Part shown: positions 43,001-50,565 of the stretch, piece after piece
Position numbering within the stretch: position 1 is the stretch's first letter
How the letters are laid out: every line of letters begins with the position of its first letter
Assembly (NCBI GenBank): GCA_046329235.1
Contig: JAXLVA010000001.1
Span: 2,852,001 to 2,916,000 of the forward strand
DNA length: 64,000 nt
Direction: 5' to 3'
From: JALONH01 sp046329235
Lineage (GTDB): Bacteria > Bacteroidota > Bacteroidia > Cytophagales > Cytophagaceae
Notes under the pieces: model-generated
Databases searched by the model: none
Told to the model about the DNA's origin: nothing
The model's input: only the letters and a program-made list of their open reading frames with translations
Program-made: the position numbers and the translations under genes

Positions 43001-44640
43001 TGTGTGACCGACTCTAGAGATATTACGTTTGATTTTCTACTGTAACATCCATTATTATCTACATGACGAGCGGTTACAGATGCTGAATTATTAACACTTA
43101 TCTGATTTCCTTGTTGACTATTAGACCAATTGTAAGTACCAGTTGAAAGTGGTGATTGTACAGAGATGGGAACATTTGTTCCTTGACAAAACTGTGTGGT
43201 ATTATTTGCCGTAGCTATTACTACGGAATTAGTGTTTTGAATTTGTCTTTTTATTAATGCACTTGTGGAAGCTCTTACTACAGGACAACCCCACTTTGCA
43301 ATTTCAACATAAAACAAATTATCTCCTCCGGCTAATTTATCTGCATCGACTGTTATGGTGGAAGAGATGTTAACGGATTCAGAAAAATATCCTACGTACT
43401 TTCCTCCTACATAATAATTATATTGTATTCCTGTTTGTAAATTATTTACTGTTACAGATGCTGACTTACCTAAACAAGATGTGGGATCATTCACTGTAAT
43501 ATTAATATTTGTGCTCGGTACCACACAAGAAGAATAGGCCGATTGCGTAAAAAGTTGCGTAGTGCTAAGTGCACTTAATCCTGCGGAAGCATCTCCGCCT
43601 GCAGCTAATAATTTACCATTCGAAAGTTTCATAATAGTAGAATGAAAACCTCCGTACACACTAAAATTTTGAGTCTTGACCAACTGTACTGTTGATGGAT
43701 TAAATTCTATAACAAAATTGGTATTGGTGGGTGATAGCAAACCTCCTAGCTGATATATTAATATGTTACCGTTGTCCATCATCACCGCATCATGTGCTAT
43801 AATTTGATTAGAACTATAGACATAGCTCTTATAAAAGTTAGTTAAGCTCAATGTTTCTATATAATTCCTACCATTATTAGTTGTCACAGTTGGATCACAT
43901 CCGGAAATGATGACGTTATAGCCATCTACCATTGTCGTTTTGTGATAAGCTCTACTATAGTAGGTACTAAAAGTTTTATCCCACTTGTTGGTTGCTGCAT
44001 TATAAACTTCCCCGTTGGTCAGTGCTCCCGTACCTCCTATCGCATAAATATTACCATCAGCGCCAAGAGTAAGTGTCATCCCCTCCCCATGTGCATATTG
44101 CATGTCAGGTCCATTGGACCAGGTATTCGTTTCCGGATCAAAAATTTCTACCGTTTTAGTAGTTCCCCCCGCAATCATTATTCTTCCATCCTTCATTCGA
44201 GTCGTTGCCGGAGCTATAGAGTGAAGTAGTTTTATACTATCTGTAAAAGACCACGTCATGGTAGTCGTATTTAATATTTCAGCGGAGAGTGTATAAAAAC
44301 CTGATGCTGATTTACCGGAGACAACAAGTATGTCTCCATTAGGTAACATCTCACTACAAAACTGTCTACGCTTTTTATTCATGCTCGGGCCTGCCGCAAT
44401 AGTATTAGCAGATACATTATAAATTTCTGTAGAAGTATAAATCGTAGGATTGAGAGCATTACCGTCATCCCCCCCAATAAAAATAGCATTCCCATTAGGA
44501 AGCGTCATGGCTTGATGATATTCTCGTGGTACTAATAAATTAGGACCACTTTGAACAGTTACATTTTGAGCTTTTACTTGAAAAAACAACACATAGAAAA
44601 AAAGTATACCTACTACTTTTAATGGTTTACATGCATTCAT
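40072..44640 (-). CDS. Giant T9SS-secreted protein with N-terminal kelch propeller
   Basis: 1522 aa with signal peptide (cleavage near VKAQ, residue 24). Residues 30-370 carry kelch-type repeats (MLPNGDILVVSGKSASGFYT, RMKDGRIMIAGGTTKTVEIF, GADGNIYAIGGTG), as in galactose-oxidase-like propellers. The middle (380-930) is a string of PKD/Ig-like gliding-motility-type domains, many opening with a Cys. Residues 930-1420 are a second WD/SBBP-type beta-propeller region (NNIYIAGNYAAK). The C-terminal 75 residues are a T9SS sorting domain (YPNPTAGEIQI). Probably a surface adhesin; no enzymatic motif seen. Confidence 0.8.
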   Translation of the reverse strand: MNACKPLKVVGILFFYVLFFQVKAQNVTVQSGPNLLVPREYHQAMTLPNGNAIFIGGDDGNALNPTIYTSTEIYNVSANTIAAGPSMNKKRRQFCSEMLPNGDILVVSGKSASGFYTLSAEILNTTTMTWSFTDSIKLLHSIAPATTRMKDGRIMIAGGTTKTVEIFDPETNTWSNGPDMQYAHGEGMTLTLGADGNIYAIGGTGALTNGEVYNAATNKWDKTFSTYYSRAYHKTTMVDGYNVIISGCDPTVTTNNGRNYIETLSLTNFYKSYVYSSNQIIAHDAVMMDNGNILIYQLGGLLSPTNTNFVIEFNPSTVQLVKTQNFSVYGGFHSTIMKLSNGKLLAAGGDASAGLSALSTTQLFTQSAYSSCVVPSTNINITVNDPTSCLGKSASVTVNNLQTGIQYNYYVGGKYVGYFSESVNISSTITVDADKLAGGDNLFYVEIAKWGCPVVRASTSALIKRQIQNTNSVVIATANNTTQFCQGTNVPISVQSPLSTGTYNWSNSQQGNQISVNNSASVTARHVDNNGCYSRKSNVISLESVTQKYLVYYSMNICKTADPITLPLEHSIGYWTGAGISNGNIFTPSVAGPGSHILTYNYCNYTVTQTIHVGDFIKPTFSASNINLPVGDTLCSGSYINMTASGLYGTNYTMKFYYDNIYKAQNSTGYDFQYYFYAPSVEGYHTYTFKIYTNNWSVCGQDTVIINKTYYYETSKPVGTTTAIIQDTACVGSGFKIAVVNPVVGEYYSALYSYNNLEGKRVTTTIPKDTIYIYAPNTPHDPTTRRTINVVVSANRTCSNYSTVTSRSIYSVDTINKIIVGEYYQQDELIKPTLTSNFHSFQWDVKGNKTTGKTITPFSYSQVGDQTIQVISTSRYGCVDTATNILHITNKIQEPTQAQCTFKEDTELGMYNSPALSTVDNEGNSIRVAMKYLSSTPKEDNIMIYKVDKNGNKLWSIVSSQPQYSFKDRAMVANAIVCDENNNIYIAGNYAAKNITLQNISFSHTEYSENYYHAYIAKITPAGVVEWMYVSESTSASINVNNVQTVKHMTYNSGILYMIVAKGNYTNLRWRDNLGNTIPLSNSYNNYHSVVALDLTQKTLREISYIGNDAMSGYPANNAVSSDIISHVYQSFSYPNQGSAYYAIDIQNKITQINFSNNKLMIEGYMFGAIDFGTNRYTTNTATPKELVEFKIKLDVSTGVWSDYQTFASMKVENFDNLYYQNKWLTYDNQNNRYSNTLFKPIIYNAGYVSSSDVYYYQYGIKNSNDYTIDKEASIVKMHDANGNLKWAEIIKGFNITDISLSEDQTQLICVGKKSKGGEFILINSAYSISGGNNDDIAIIGLSATNGQLQWEMTLGADIKNDCPVFVEFADCNELRLVNKLFMNSDYQNLASDNIYYNNDAITANYYYDVTIPLSGLCNATNCALVTTTPISTATLSSSQNSKLSTVYPNPTAGEIQIKTLGQYNISNVRILNLSGVPVKTLTSIEKEEYRLDMQGLPSGVYLIEVGLDNQSRSIHKVVLVE

Positions 44641-44881
44641 ATGACTCTTTTGAATAAAAATTATTATTAAACGTTAAAACTGCGTTTTTTAAAATGTTAA
44701 ACGATATGGTTTTTCTAGTTATGGTAAAAGACTAGATTGAAATTCAACTTAGTTAACTGATTCACAAGTTACTGAATTAGGATTTAAACCATGTGTATAA
44801 GACGTGTGAAATAGCTTTTCGTTACCGATTTTTACAAAAAAAAATATTGGCTATATTCTAGTGTTTAACTGTTTTACCTTT

Positions 44882-44904
44882 AAACCCGCGAGGTTTGCGG
44901 GTTT
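44882..44904. repeat. AACCCGC-family palindrome in a 378-bp gene-free gap
   Basis: AAACCCGC (44882-44889) and GCGGGTTT (44897-44904) around GAGGTTT. Third member of the hairpin family seen at 15583 and 23398. Apart from it, I see nothing in the gap 44641-45018 beyond AT-rich sequence. Confidence 0.5.
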
Positions 44905-45018
44905 ATCAATCTCAACTATAGAGTAAATTTATATAACCGGCTAAATATAAGCCATCTAAGAACCATAAAGGGTTTGTTTTTATCTGTCTCCTTTATTTTT
45001 AGCTCATTACAAGGAGTT

Positions 45019-45300
45019 CTAGTCTCTCCCCCTAAACCCCAAATCCTTCTCTGCCAAAACCTTTTGTAATTCAGGAATTGAACTTTTGCCCATACCGTGC
45101 AACGATAAAATCTCTTTCTCCGAATAGGTGGCCAATTTTTCTAAAGTTAAAATACCGGCATTCTCCAATGCTCTTCTAGCCGGTGCTGCCAATACCGCTA
45201 AAAATGAATTGGTAGGTTTACGCTCCTTCTCACAAACCGGACATGTAGGACATTCCGATGTCTTATAAAATGTGTGACCGTTAGGGCAGGTTTTTTTCAT
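45019..45300 (-). CDS. Zinc-ribbon / RNA-polymerase alpha-CTD-like protein
   Basis: A 93-aa protein. Residues 1-27 are a zinc ribbon with C5, C17, C20 and C23 (KTCPNGHTFYKTSECPTCPVC). Residues 35-90 are a helix-hairpin-helix domain like the C-terminal domain of RpoA (PARRALENAGILTLEKLATYSEKEILSLHGMGKSSIPELQKVL). Such proteins are frequent in Bacteroidota; a DNA-binding or regulatory role is inferred. It is 31 bp downstream of the PIN gene but probably not part of the toxin module. Confidence 0.75.
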   Translation of the reverse strand: MKKTCPNGHTFYKTSECPTCPVCEKERKPTNSFLAVLAAPARRALENAGILTLEKLATYSEKEILSLHGMGKSSIPELQKVLAEKDLGFRGRD

Positions 45301-45331
45301 GGGGGATTAGACTGAATTTCAAATTCGCCTT

Positions 45332-45880
45332 TTAATACATCAACTTCTCTTGATTAAATTTATTATTTCGATAAACTAAAAGATTATTATCCGACAACTT
45401 ACTTCCTTTGTGAAGTATTTGTTGGATTATGGCATCCGCCTCTTTTTCCGATATTTTTCCTTTATGAACAGCTACACATAAAATGTCCAGCGTTGTTAGA
45501 TAGGCTACGGAGTAAGTTTCACAAAATGCTTTTATATCTCTAGTGTTACTACTGGCAATGATATGAGCATGGTGTTTACAATAAATCATGGTGGCACTTT
45601 CGCCATCCCCTTTACCTGATTTTTTTAATTGATTGTATTCTAAAAATATTTCTTTGGATGAACCTGTAGTAAACTCAATTTCTTTGACATGTTTAAATGT
45701 AAATAGATTTTCTACATTCGCTTTTATCGTTGGATTTTTCTGTAACTCTTTCAATACTACATCCAACATGCAAAGTCTTTGGGGATAAAGTTCAAAAAGT
45801 AACGATAAGCGCTCCGCTTTGAAAAAATGAATCACTACATCTGCATCTAACAGAATTAAAACTTCATTATTCTTCGTCAT
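45332..45880 (-). CDS. PIN-domain-like protein (probable toxin)
   Basis: 182 aa from the ATG at 45880, giving the PIN start LILLDADVVIHFFKAERL (about 7-24) with the first acidic residues D12/D14. Later acidic candidates are KGDGESATMIYCKHH (about 95-109) and SSNTRDIKAFC (about 114-124). PIN domains are RNA nucleases in many toxin-antitoxin modules. It overlaps the peptidase gene by 14 bp and is the last gene of the three-gene unit. An earlier ATG (45919) exists but would extend further into the upstream gene. Confidence 0.7.
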   Translation of the reverse strand: MTKNNEVLILLDADVVIHFFKAERLSLLFELYPQRLCMLDVVLKELQKNPTIKANVENLFTFKHVKEIEFTTGSSKEIFLEYNQLKKSGKGDGESATMIYCKHHAHIIASSNTRDIKAFCETYSVAYLTTLDILCVAVHKGKISEKEADAIIQQILHKGSKLSDNNLLVYRNNKFNQEKLMY

Positions 45881-46613
45881 GGCTATCTTCCAATGCCAAA
45901 GGATCCACCTGAATAGCATTCATTAATTCTAAAAAATAAGACTCCGAAATTTTTTCTTCGTTATAAAGTTTATTGGCAATTATGCCATAATCACCTATCA
46001 TCACATCTTTATCCGTTGGCTCATAAATATCCGTTGAATAACCCAAGGCGCGAGCCTTCGATTTAATATGCATGTACTTATCAAAATAGTCTTTGTCAAT
46101 GAATTCTAATTCAACTAATCGATAAACTACAGCTTTGAAGGACACTTGATAATAATGTTGGATTTTCAAAAGTGTTTCTAATGAAATTTCATTTCCTTTC
46201 GATATCTCTTCTAGAGGTATGAATTCTACAATACCTGCTTCAGGCAATAATAGTAACGCTGAAAAAAGATCTGCTTTTTTTTCTTCATCATCTTTTTGCT
46301 TATCGTATAGACCCGTTACACAACGTTGTGAAGAAAAGTTTTCTTGAACAAATAAATGATATAATTCATGACCAATTGTAAAATGCTGACGACCTAAAAA
46401 ATGAGTTCGATTAATCATCATGAAACGCATGTCGTCCATTTTGATGGCCATACCTGATAAGCCCTCCGACATTTCTCTAAACAAACACAAGACATTCTGT
46501 TTCAACAAAAAATTATGTAAAGGAATAGGCTCAGTTGGACTAAAGCCAAATTGTTGACGGAAAGCGTTTGTTTTCTTTTCCATCTCAATTTGAAGTCGTT
46601 TATTTTTGTTCAT
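45867..46613 (-). CDS. ImmA/IrrE-family metallopeptidase
   Basis: 248 aa with the zinc-peptidase motif HELYH (82-86) after RQHFTIG, and a downstream acidic helix KKADLFSALLLLPE (about 112-125) that would supply the third ligand. Such COG2856 peptidases cleave or regulate Xre-type repressors and often pair with toxins. It overlaps the Xre gene by 14 bp upstream and the PIN gene by 14 bp downstream, so the three are translated together. The C-terminal third is helical, without motifs. Confidence 0.85.
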   Translation of the reverse strand: MNKNKRLQIEMEKKTNAFRQQFGFSPTEPIPLHNFLLKQNVLCLFREMSEGLSGMAIKMDDMRFMMINRTHFLGRQHFTIGHELYHLFVQENFSSQRCVTGLYDKQKDDEEKKADLFSALLLLPEAGIVEFIPLEEISKGNEISLETLLKIQHYYQVSFKAVVYRLVELEFIDKDYFDKYMHIKSKARALGYSTDIYEPTDKDVMIGDYGIIANKLYNEEKISESYFLELMNAIQVDPLALEDSHDEE

Positions 46614-46950
46614 TCTCTAACTTCTTCATGGTTACATAATTTCTCACCACTTTTTGAAACTCGGCGATGGCTTTCAAATCTTTTTCTTCTAATCCTTCTT
46701 TTCTAAAAGCGACTGCCATAGTAGTTTTTTGTACCGGATTAGTCTCCATAAAATCTTCCACTTCTACCCCATATAGATCGGCTAATTTGGAAAGATAAAC
46801 TAGAGAGATTTCTCTGTCTCCGTTTTCAAAATGACTCAACAAACTACGATCCTTTATTTCCAGAAAACCAGCCACATGTTCTTGTGTATAGCCAAATTGT
46901 TCTCTAAAGGCTTTAATGTTTTTACCGATGGTTCTACCAATCATCTCCAT
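46600..46950 (-). CDS. Xre-family HTH regulator (probable antitoxin/repressor)
   Basis: 116 aa with an N-terminal Xre/Cro helix-turn-helix (IKAFREQFGYTQEHVAGFLEIKDRSLLSHFENGDREISLVYLSKLADLYGV, about 12-62) and a C-terminal linker/helical region (LEEKDLKAIAEFQKVVRNYV). First gene of the Xre-peptidase-PIN unit, so it likely represses its own promoter and is the target of the peptidase. Two ATGs at the start (46950 and 46944) cannot be distinguished. Confidence 0.85.
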   Translation of the reverse strand: MEMIGRTIGKNIKAFREQFGYTQEHVAGFLEIKDRSLLSHFENGDREISLVYLSKLADLYGVEVEDFMETNPVQKTTMAVAFRKEGLEEKDLKAIAEFQKVVRNYVTMKKLENEQK

Positions 46951-47128
46951 TACTTTTTCAGTAGTGTTTATATAATATCAACGTAAAAAACTGTTGAAAA
47001 GTGTCACAAATATGAACAAAAAATAACAATTCTCAATTTTTCGTGTAATAAAATTGCCAAATTGGGAAGGTTTTGCTTAATTTTGAACTATATATTCTAA
47101 CAAAATGAACTATTTTGTAGACATAAAA

Positions 47129-47166
47129 AAAACCGAAGTCTAAAGAAAATAGAGCTTCGGGTTAGG
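47129..47166 (-). terminator. Terminator of the type I RM operon
   Basis: CCGAAG and CTTCGG stem halves (47133-47138 and 47152-47157) with an A-run before them (47127-47132), giving a U-run on the minus-strand RNA. It sits 40 bp beyond the last gene of the operon. Confidence 0.75.
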
Positions 47167-47199
47167 TGAAAGTGTTTTTAAGTTTTTATTAGTAAACCA

Positions 47200-48024
47200 C
47201 TATATGTTTATTCCTGAATATTGATTATTAGGATAACTCATTCTTTGTAAAATAATGTCATGACCACCTTGAGTGAATGAATTAAACTGAAGATTTTCTC
47301 TATCAATTAGCCTTAAAATATATCTTCCTTCATAACCTTTGTCAAATCTTCCTTTAACCTCTAATAAAACTGCCTTTTGAGGATCATCATAACCTACATA
47401 AACACACTCAAATAAAAACTTTGAGCCTTCTCTGGCATAGAATTTATTATCCCTGTAAAAAACTGAATAGTATTCTTTATAATCATTGTTCATATTAAAA
47501 AAAATCCTCCAATCTCCTTCCATAAATTCTTCGAATGAAATTTTTTTACTCAATAGCAAAAGTGAAATAAACTCTTGTTTAATTCTTTTTGAAGACTCTT
47601 CTAGTCTTTCATTTCTATCTTTTAGCCTGAAATAATTATTTTCAAGCCTTTCCGTATATAGAATATATTTTTTCTTAATCCATTCTATATAATAATCAGT
47701 ACCATACTTTATAATAGGTGAAATTAAAGTAAAACCAATTGAAAATAGTAAAGGAAACCAAAACAAATTACATTGTGGGTGGTCATATGTCTTAATTATA
47801 AATTTTATATAACCAACCTTGTTTATCGGTTCGATATCTTCGGCACTTAAAAATAATGTCGCATAAGGAATTTCCCAGTTAATCACTAACCATGAAATAA
47901 TAAAGCCAGACATGATGGGTGAAAAAATTCTGGTTTTAAAAAGTTCTAGTAAACTTTGGCTGTCTTGTTCTTTCTCTGACATAGGAGTTACTGGATTATA
48001 TAAATATCTTTTTTGCTGAAACAT
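47200..48024 (-). CDS. Two-TM coiled-coil protein at the end of the RM operon
   Basis: 274 aa with helices at about 33-52 and 85-106, followed by a predicted coiled coil (YTERLENNYFRLKDRNERLEESSKRIKQE, about 122-150). The C-terminal soluble beta domain (160-274) contains FYAREGSKFLFECVYVGYDD and EGRYILRLIDRENLQF. No family recognised. It starts 8 bp after hsdR, so it is co-transcribed. A membrane-bound effector or sensor in the defence operon would fit, but this is inference. Confidence 0.5.
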   Translation of the reverse strand: MFQQKRYLYNPVTPMSEKEQDSQSLLELFKTRIFSPIMSGFIISWLVINWEIPYATLFLSAEDIEPINKVGYIKFIIKTYDHPQCNLFWFPLLFSIGFTLISPIIKYGTDYYIEWIKKKYILYTERLENNYFRLKDRNERLEESSKRIKQEFISLLLLSKKISFEEFMEGDWRIFFNMNNDYKEYYSVFYRDNKFYAREGSKFLFECVYVGYDDPQKAVLLEVKGRFDKGYEGRYILRLIDRENLQFNSFTQGGHDIILQRMSYPNNQYSGINI

Positions 48025-48032
48025 AACGTTGC

Positions 48033-50345
48033 CTACCTATACAAATACGCTTGAAAATCGATAAATAATCTACTAATACTTGATACATCACCTAAGATGG
48101 ATTTGGCATCTTCCAATGATTGGTATTTGTTTACTAAAAGTACCGGAAGTTTTTCTTGGTCTAACTCATCTACTCCATCGGTAACATATTTGCTCAATAC
48201 AAATGAGATAAAGTCCTTTTGGTTTTGGTTCAGTTGTGAAAATAGATTTTGTTCAGCTTCTTTAGATCTCCTCTCTCTAGTAACGGCTATATAATCGCCA
48301 TTACTAACATATTCCAAAACATCAAACAAATCACTTTGCTCCATATCCACTAATTTTTGCAAGGTGATTAAATCTGCTTTAGGAAAACCGGCTGTTTCTA
48401 ATTTTTCTAAAAATGCTTTTCGTGTAATTGGGCTACTCCAAATGGTTCTTAACTCTTGCTCATTTATAAATAACTTCGGTAACTCTCCGAATAAATTATG
48501 TAAAAACTCTTCGGCAGAAATTGGTTTACCTTCCGCACTCCAAAACGAAGTAGACATCATGTGTTGAATCTCTCGTTCTTTCCCGTTTCGAAGCTTTATC
48601 TTGATTTTTTTCTTACGTTCAAATGGAATCGTATCTTCTTGAGGACCGCCTCCCGGTTTATCTTGGTCATCATATTCTTTGGGAGGACGCACGGGTTCGG
48701 GTTCCATTGGTTCTCCATCCCACTCTGTATCCGAAAACAATCGATAGGCATCTACAAAATCATAAATGGTAAAAAACTCCTTGCCTTCAAACATACGTGT
48801 TCCTCTTCCCACAATTTGTTTGAACTCAATCATGGAGTTTACCGGACGCAACAACACAATGTTACGAACATTGCGAGCATCCACTCCGGTTGATAATTTC
48901 TGAGAAGTGGTTAAGATGGTTGGGATAATTTTTTCATTATCCTGAAATTCTCTTAATTGATATTCTCCTTCTTCCCCATCATTTGCAGTGACACGAACAC
49001 AATAGAAAGGATGTTTATTAGGGGTTAACTGATTAATTAAATCTCTTACCAAAGCAGCATGGCTTTGATTAGCACAAAAGACTATTCCTTTTTCATTCGG
49101 ATTGGAATCTTCTAAAAATATTTTTACGCGTTTCTTTTCACGCTCTACAATTTCTATCGTACGATTGAAATCTTTCTCTTCGTATAATTTTCCTTCTTCA
49201 ATTTCTCCTTCCACAATGGTATCATCCGATGTGTATCGATAATCGTCCATGGTCGTCTGAATACGCTTCACTTTAAACGGTGTCAAGAAACCATCATTGA
49301 TACCTTCCTTTAGAGAATACACATAAACCGGTTCTCCAAAATATTTGTAGGTGTCTACGTTGTCCTTACGCTTGGGCGTAGCCGTTAGACCTAACTGAAC
49401 GGCCGGACTAAAATATTCTAATATTCCTCGCCAATTTCCTTCGTCATTGGCACCTCCTCTATGACACTCATCTATGATTATAAAATCAAAATAGTCCGGG
49501 GGATATTGACCAAAGTTGGGTTTGGGATTCCCCTCTGCATCCACGCCCGACATAAACGATTGAAATATGGTAAAGAAGATACCGCCATTAGTAGGAACTC
49601 GACCATTCTTTTTTACTTCGTTTGGTTTGATACGAACCAAAGCATCTTCCGGAAAAGCAGAGAATGCGTTATAGGCTTGGTTGGCTAAAATATTTCTATC
49701 GGCTAAAAATAAAATGCGTGGTCTTCTGCCTCCATCTTTATTAATGTTCCAACGCGTTTGAAATAATTTCCAAGCTATTTGAAAAGCAATAGCTGTTTTA
49801 CCGGTACCTGTGGCTAGGGTTAAAAGTATACGTTGTTTGTTATCCGCAATAGCTTCAACTACTCTTCGTACCGCTAGCTCTTGATAATATCGTAATTGCC
49901 AACTTCCACTTTTATCTTCAAAGGGAACATTGGCAAATTTGTCCCTCCAGTTATTTTGAATAGCAAAAGCTTTGTTCCATAATTGTTCCGGCGATAAAAA
50001 AGAAGAAACCATTCCTTCTTCTCCCGACTTCATACAAATTTGGTAAATGGATTTACCGTTGGTACTGTAGGTAGTTTCTAATTGAAGTTTATGCGCATAT
50101 TTTTTGGCCTGCATCACTCCTTCTCCTACTTCTAAATCCGCACTTTTTGCTTCGATTACCGCCAACTTGATTCCTTTGTACACAAGCACATAATCCGCAA
50201 TCTCACGTTTACCTCTACCACCAACATGGATTTTACCATCCGTAATAGAATATTCGCGAAGTACTTTAGAGCCTTCCACCACTCCCCATCCACACGCTTT
50301 TAGCTTAGGGTCTATCAGTTCCGCTCGTGTTTCTGCTTCATTCAT
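48033..50345 (-). CDS. hsdR: Type I restriction enzyme, R subunit HsdR
   Basis: The ATP-driven translocase and nuclease of a type I restriction system, 770 aa (short for the family). The N-terminal PD-(D/E)XK nuclease has D51, E65 and K67 (IADYVLVYKGIKLAVIEAKS). The SF2 helicase has Walker A TGTGKT (179-184), DECH (292-295), and motif VI QIVGRGTRMFEGK in the second RecA domain. The C-terminal third is helical and has an EED/PLS-type domain for complex contact. It is separated from hsdM and hsdS by four other genes and preceded by a repeat-rich 220-bp gap with operator-like repeats. Confidence 0.93.
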   Translation of the reverse strand: MNEAETRAELIDPKLKACGWGVVEGSKVLREYSITDGKIHVGGRGKREIADYVLVYKGIKLAVIEAKSADLEVGEGVMQAKKYAHKLQLETTYSTNGKSIYQICMKSGEEGMVSSFLSPEQLWNKAFAIQNNWRDKFANVPFEDKSGSWQLRYYQELAVRRVVEAIADNKQRILLTLATGTGKTAIAFQIAWKLFQTRWNINKDGGRRPRILFLADRNILANQAYNAFSAFPEDALVRIKPNEVKKNGRVPTNGGIFFTIFQSFMSGVDAEGNPKPNFGQYPPDYFDFIIIDECHRGGANDEGNWRGILEYFSPAVQLGLTATPKRKDNVDTYKYFGEPVYVYSLKEGINDGFLTPFKVKRIQTTMDDYRYTSDDTIVEGEIEEGKLYEEKDFNRTIEIVEREKKRVKIFLEDSNPNEKGIVFCANQSHAALVRDLINQLTPNKHPFYCVRVTANDGEEGEYQLREFQDNEKIIPTILTTSQKLSTGVDARNVRNIVLLRPVNSMIEFKQIVGRGTRMFEGKEFFTIYDFVDAYRLFSDTEWDGEPMEPEPVRPPKEYDDQDKPGGGPQEDTIPFERKKKIKIKLRNGKEREIQHMMSTSFWSAEGKPISAEEFLHNLFGELPKLFINEQELRTIWSSPITRKAFLEKLETAGFPKADLITLQKLVDMEQSDLFDVLEYVSNGDYIAVTRERRSKEAEQNLFSQLNQNQKDFISFVLSKYVTDGVDELDQEKLPVLLVNKYQSLEDAKSILGDVSSISRLFIDFQAYLYR

Positions 50346-50370
50346 TTTAAACCTTTATTTATAAAATATC

Positions 50371-50455
50371 ATCAAATAACCATCAAATAAGCCCCTATTG
50401 AAAATCAACATGTTATATTCAAAGTTGAAATTTCTATCAAATAACCGTCAAATAA
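50371..50455. repeat. TCAAATAAC direct repeats upstream of hsdR
   Basis: Two near-identical 20-mers, ATCAAATAACCATCAAATAA (50371-50390) and ATCAAATAACCGTCAAATAA (50436-50455), each with two TCAAATAA units, lie 26-110 bp before the hsdR start. They are spaced 65 bp apart (about six helical turns), fitting a regulator or looping site. Confidence 0.55.
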
Positions 50456-50459
50456 AAAA

Positions 50460-50546
50460 CCTTGCTTAATTTATTCTAAAACTACCTTATTTTTGTAAAA
50501 GCCTTAATAGCTAACCATTTAATCATGAGGATTTCTCCTTGCTTAA
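50460..50546. promoter_or_regulatory. TTAAGCAAGG boxes before hsdR
   Basis: The minus-strand box TTAAGCAAGG occurs at 50460-50469 and 50537-50546, in the gap before hsdR. The same box occurs four times (one degenerate) at 52025-52130 before the AlbA_2 gene. This suggests both genes are controlled by one DNA-binding protein. Confidence 0.55.
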
Positions 50547-50565
50547 TCATTTGATTTTGTGAATT

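Noticed and set aside
43942..44229. 95-aa plus-strand frame inside the kelch T9SS gene
   Set aside because: Shadow of the antisense coding frame; no start context or domain.
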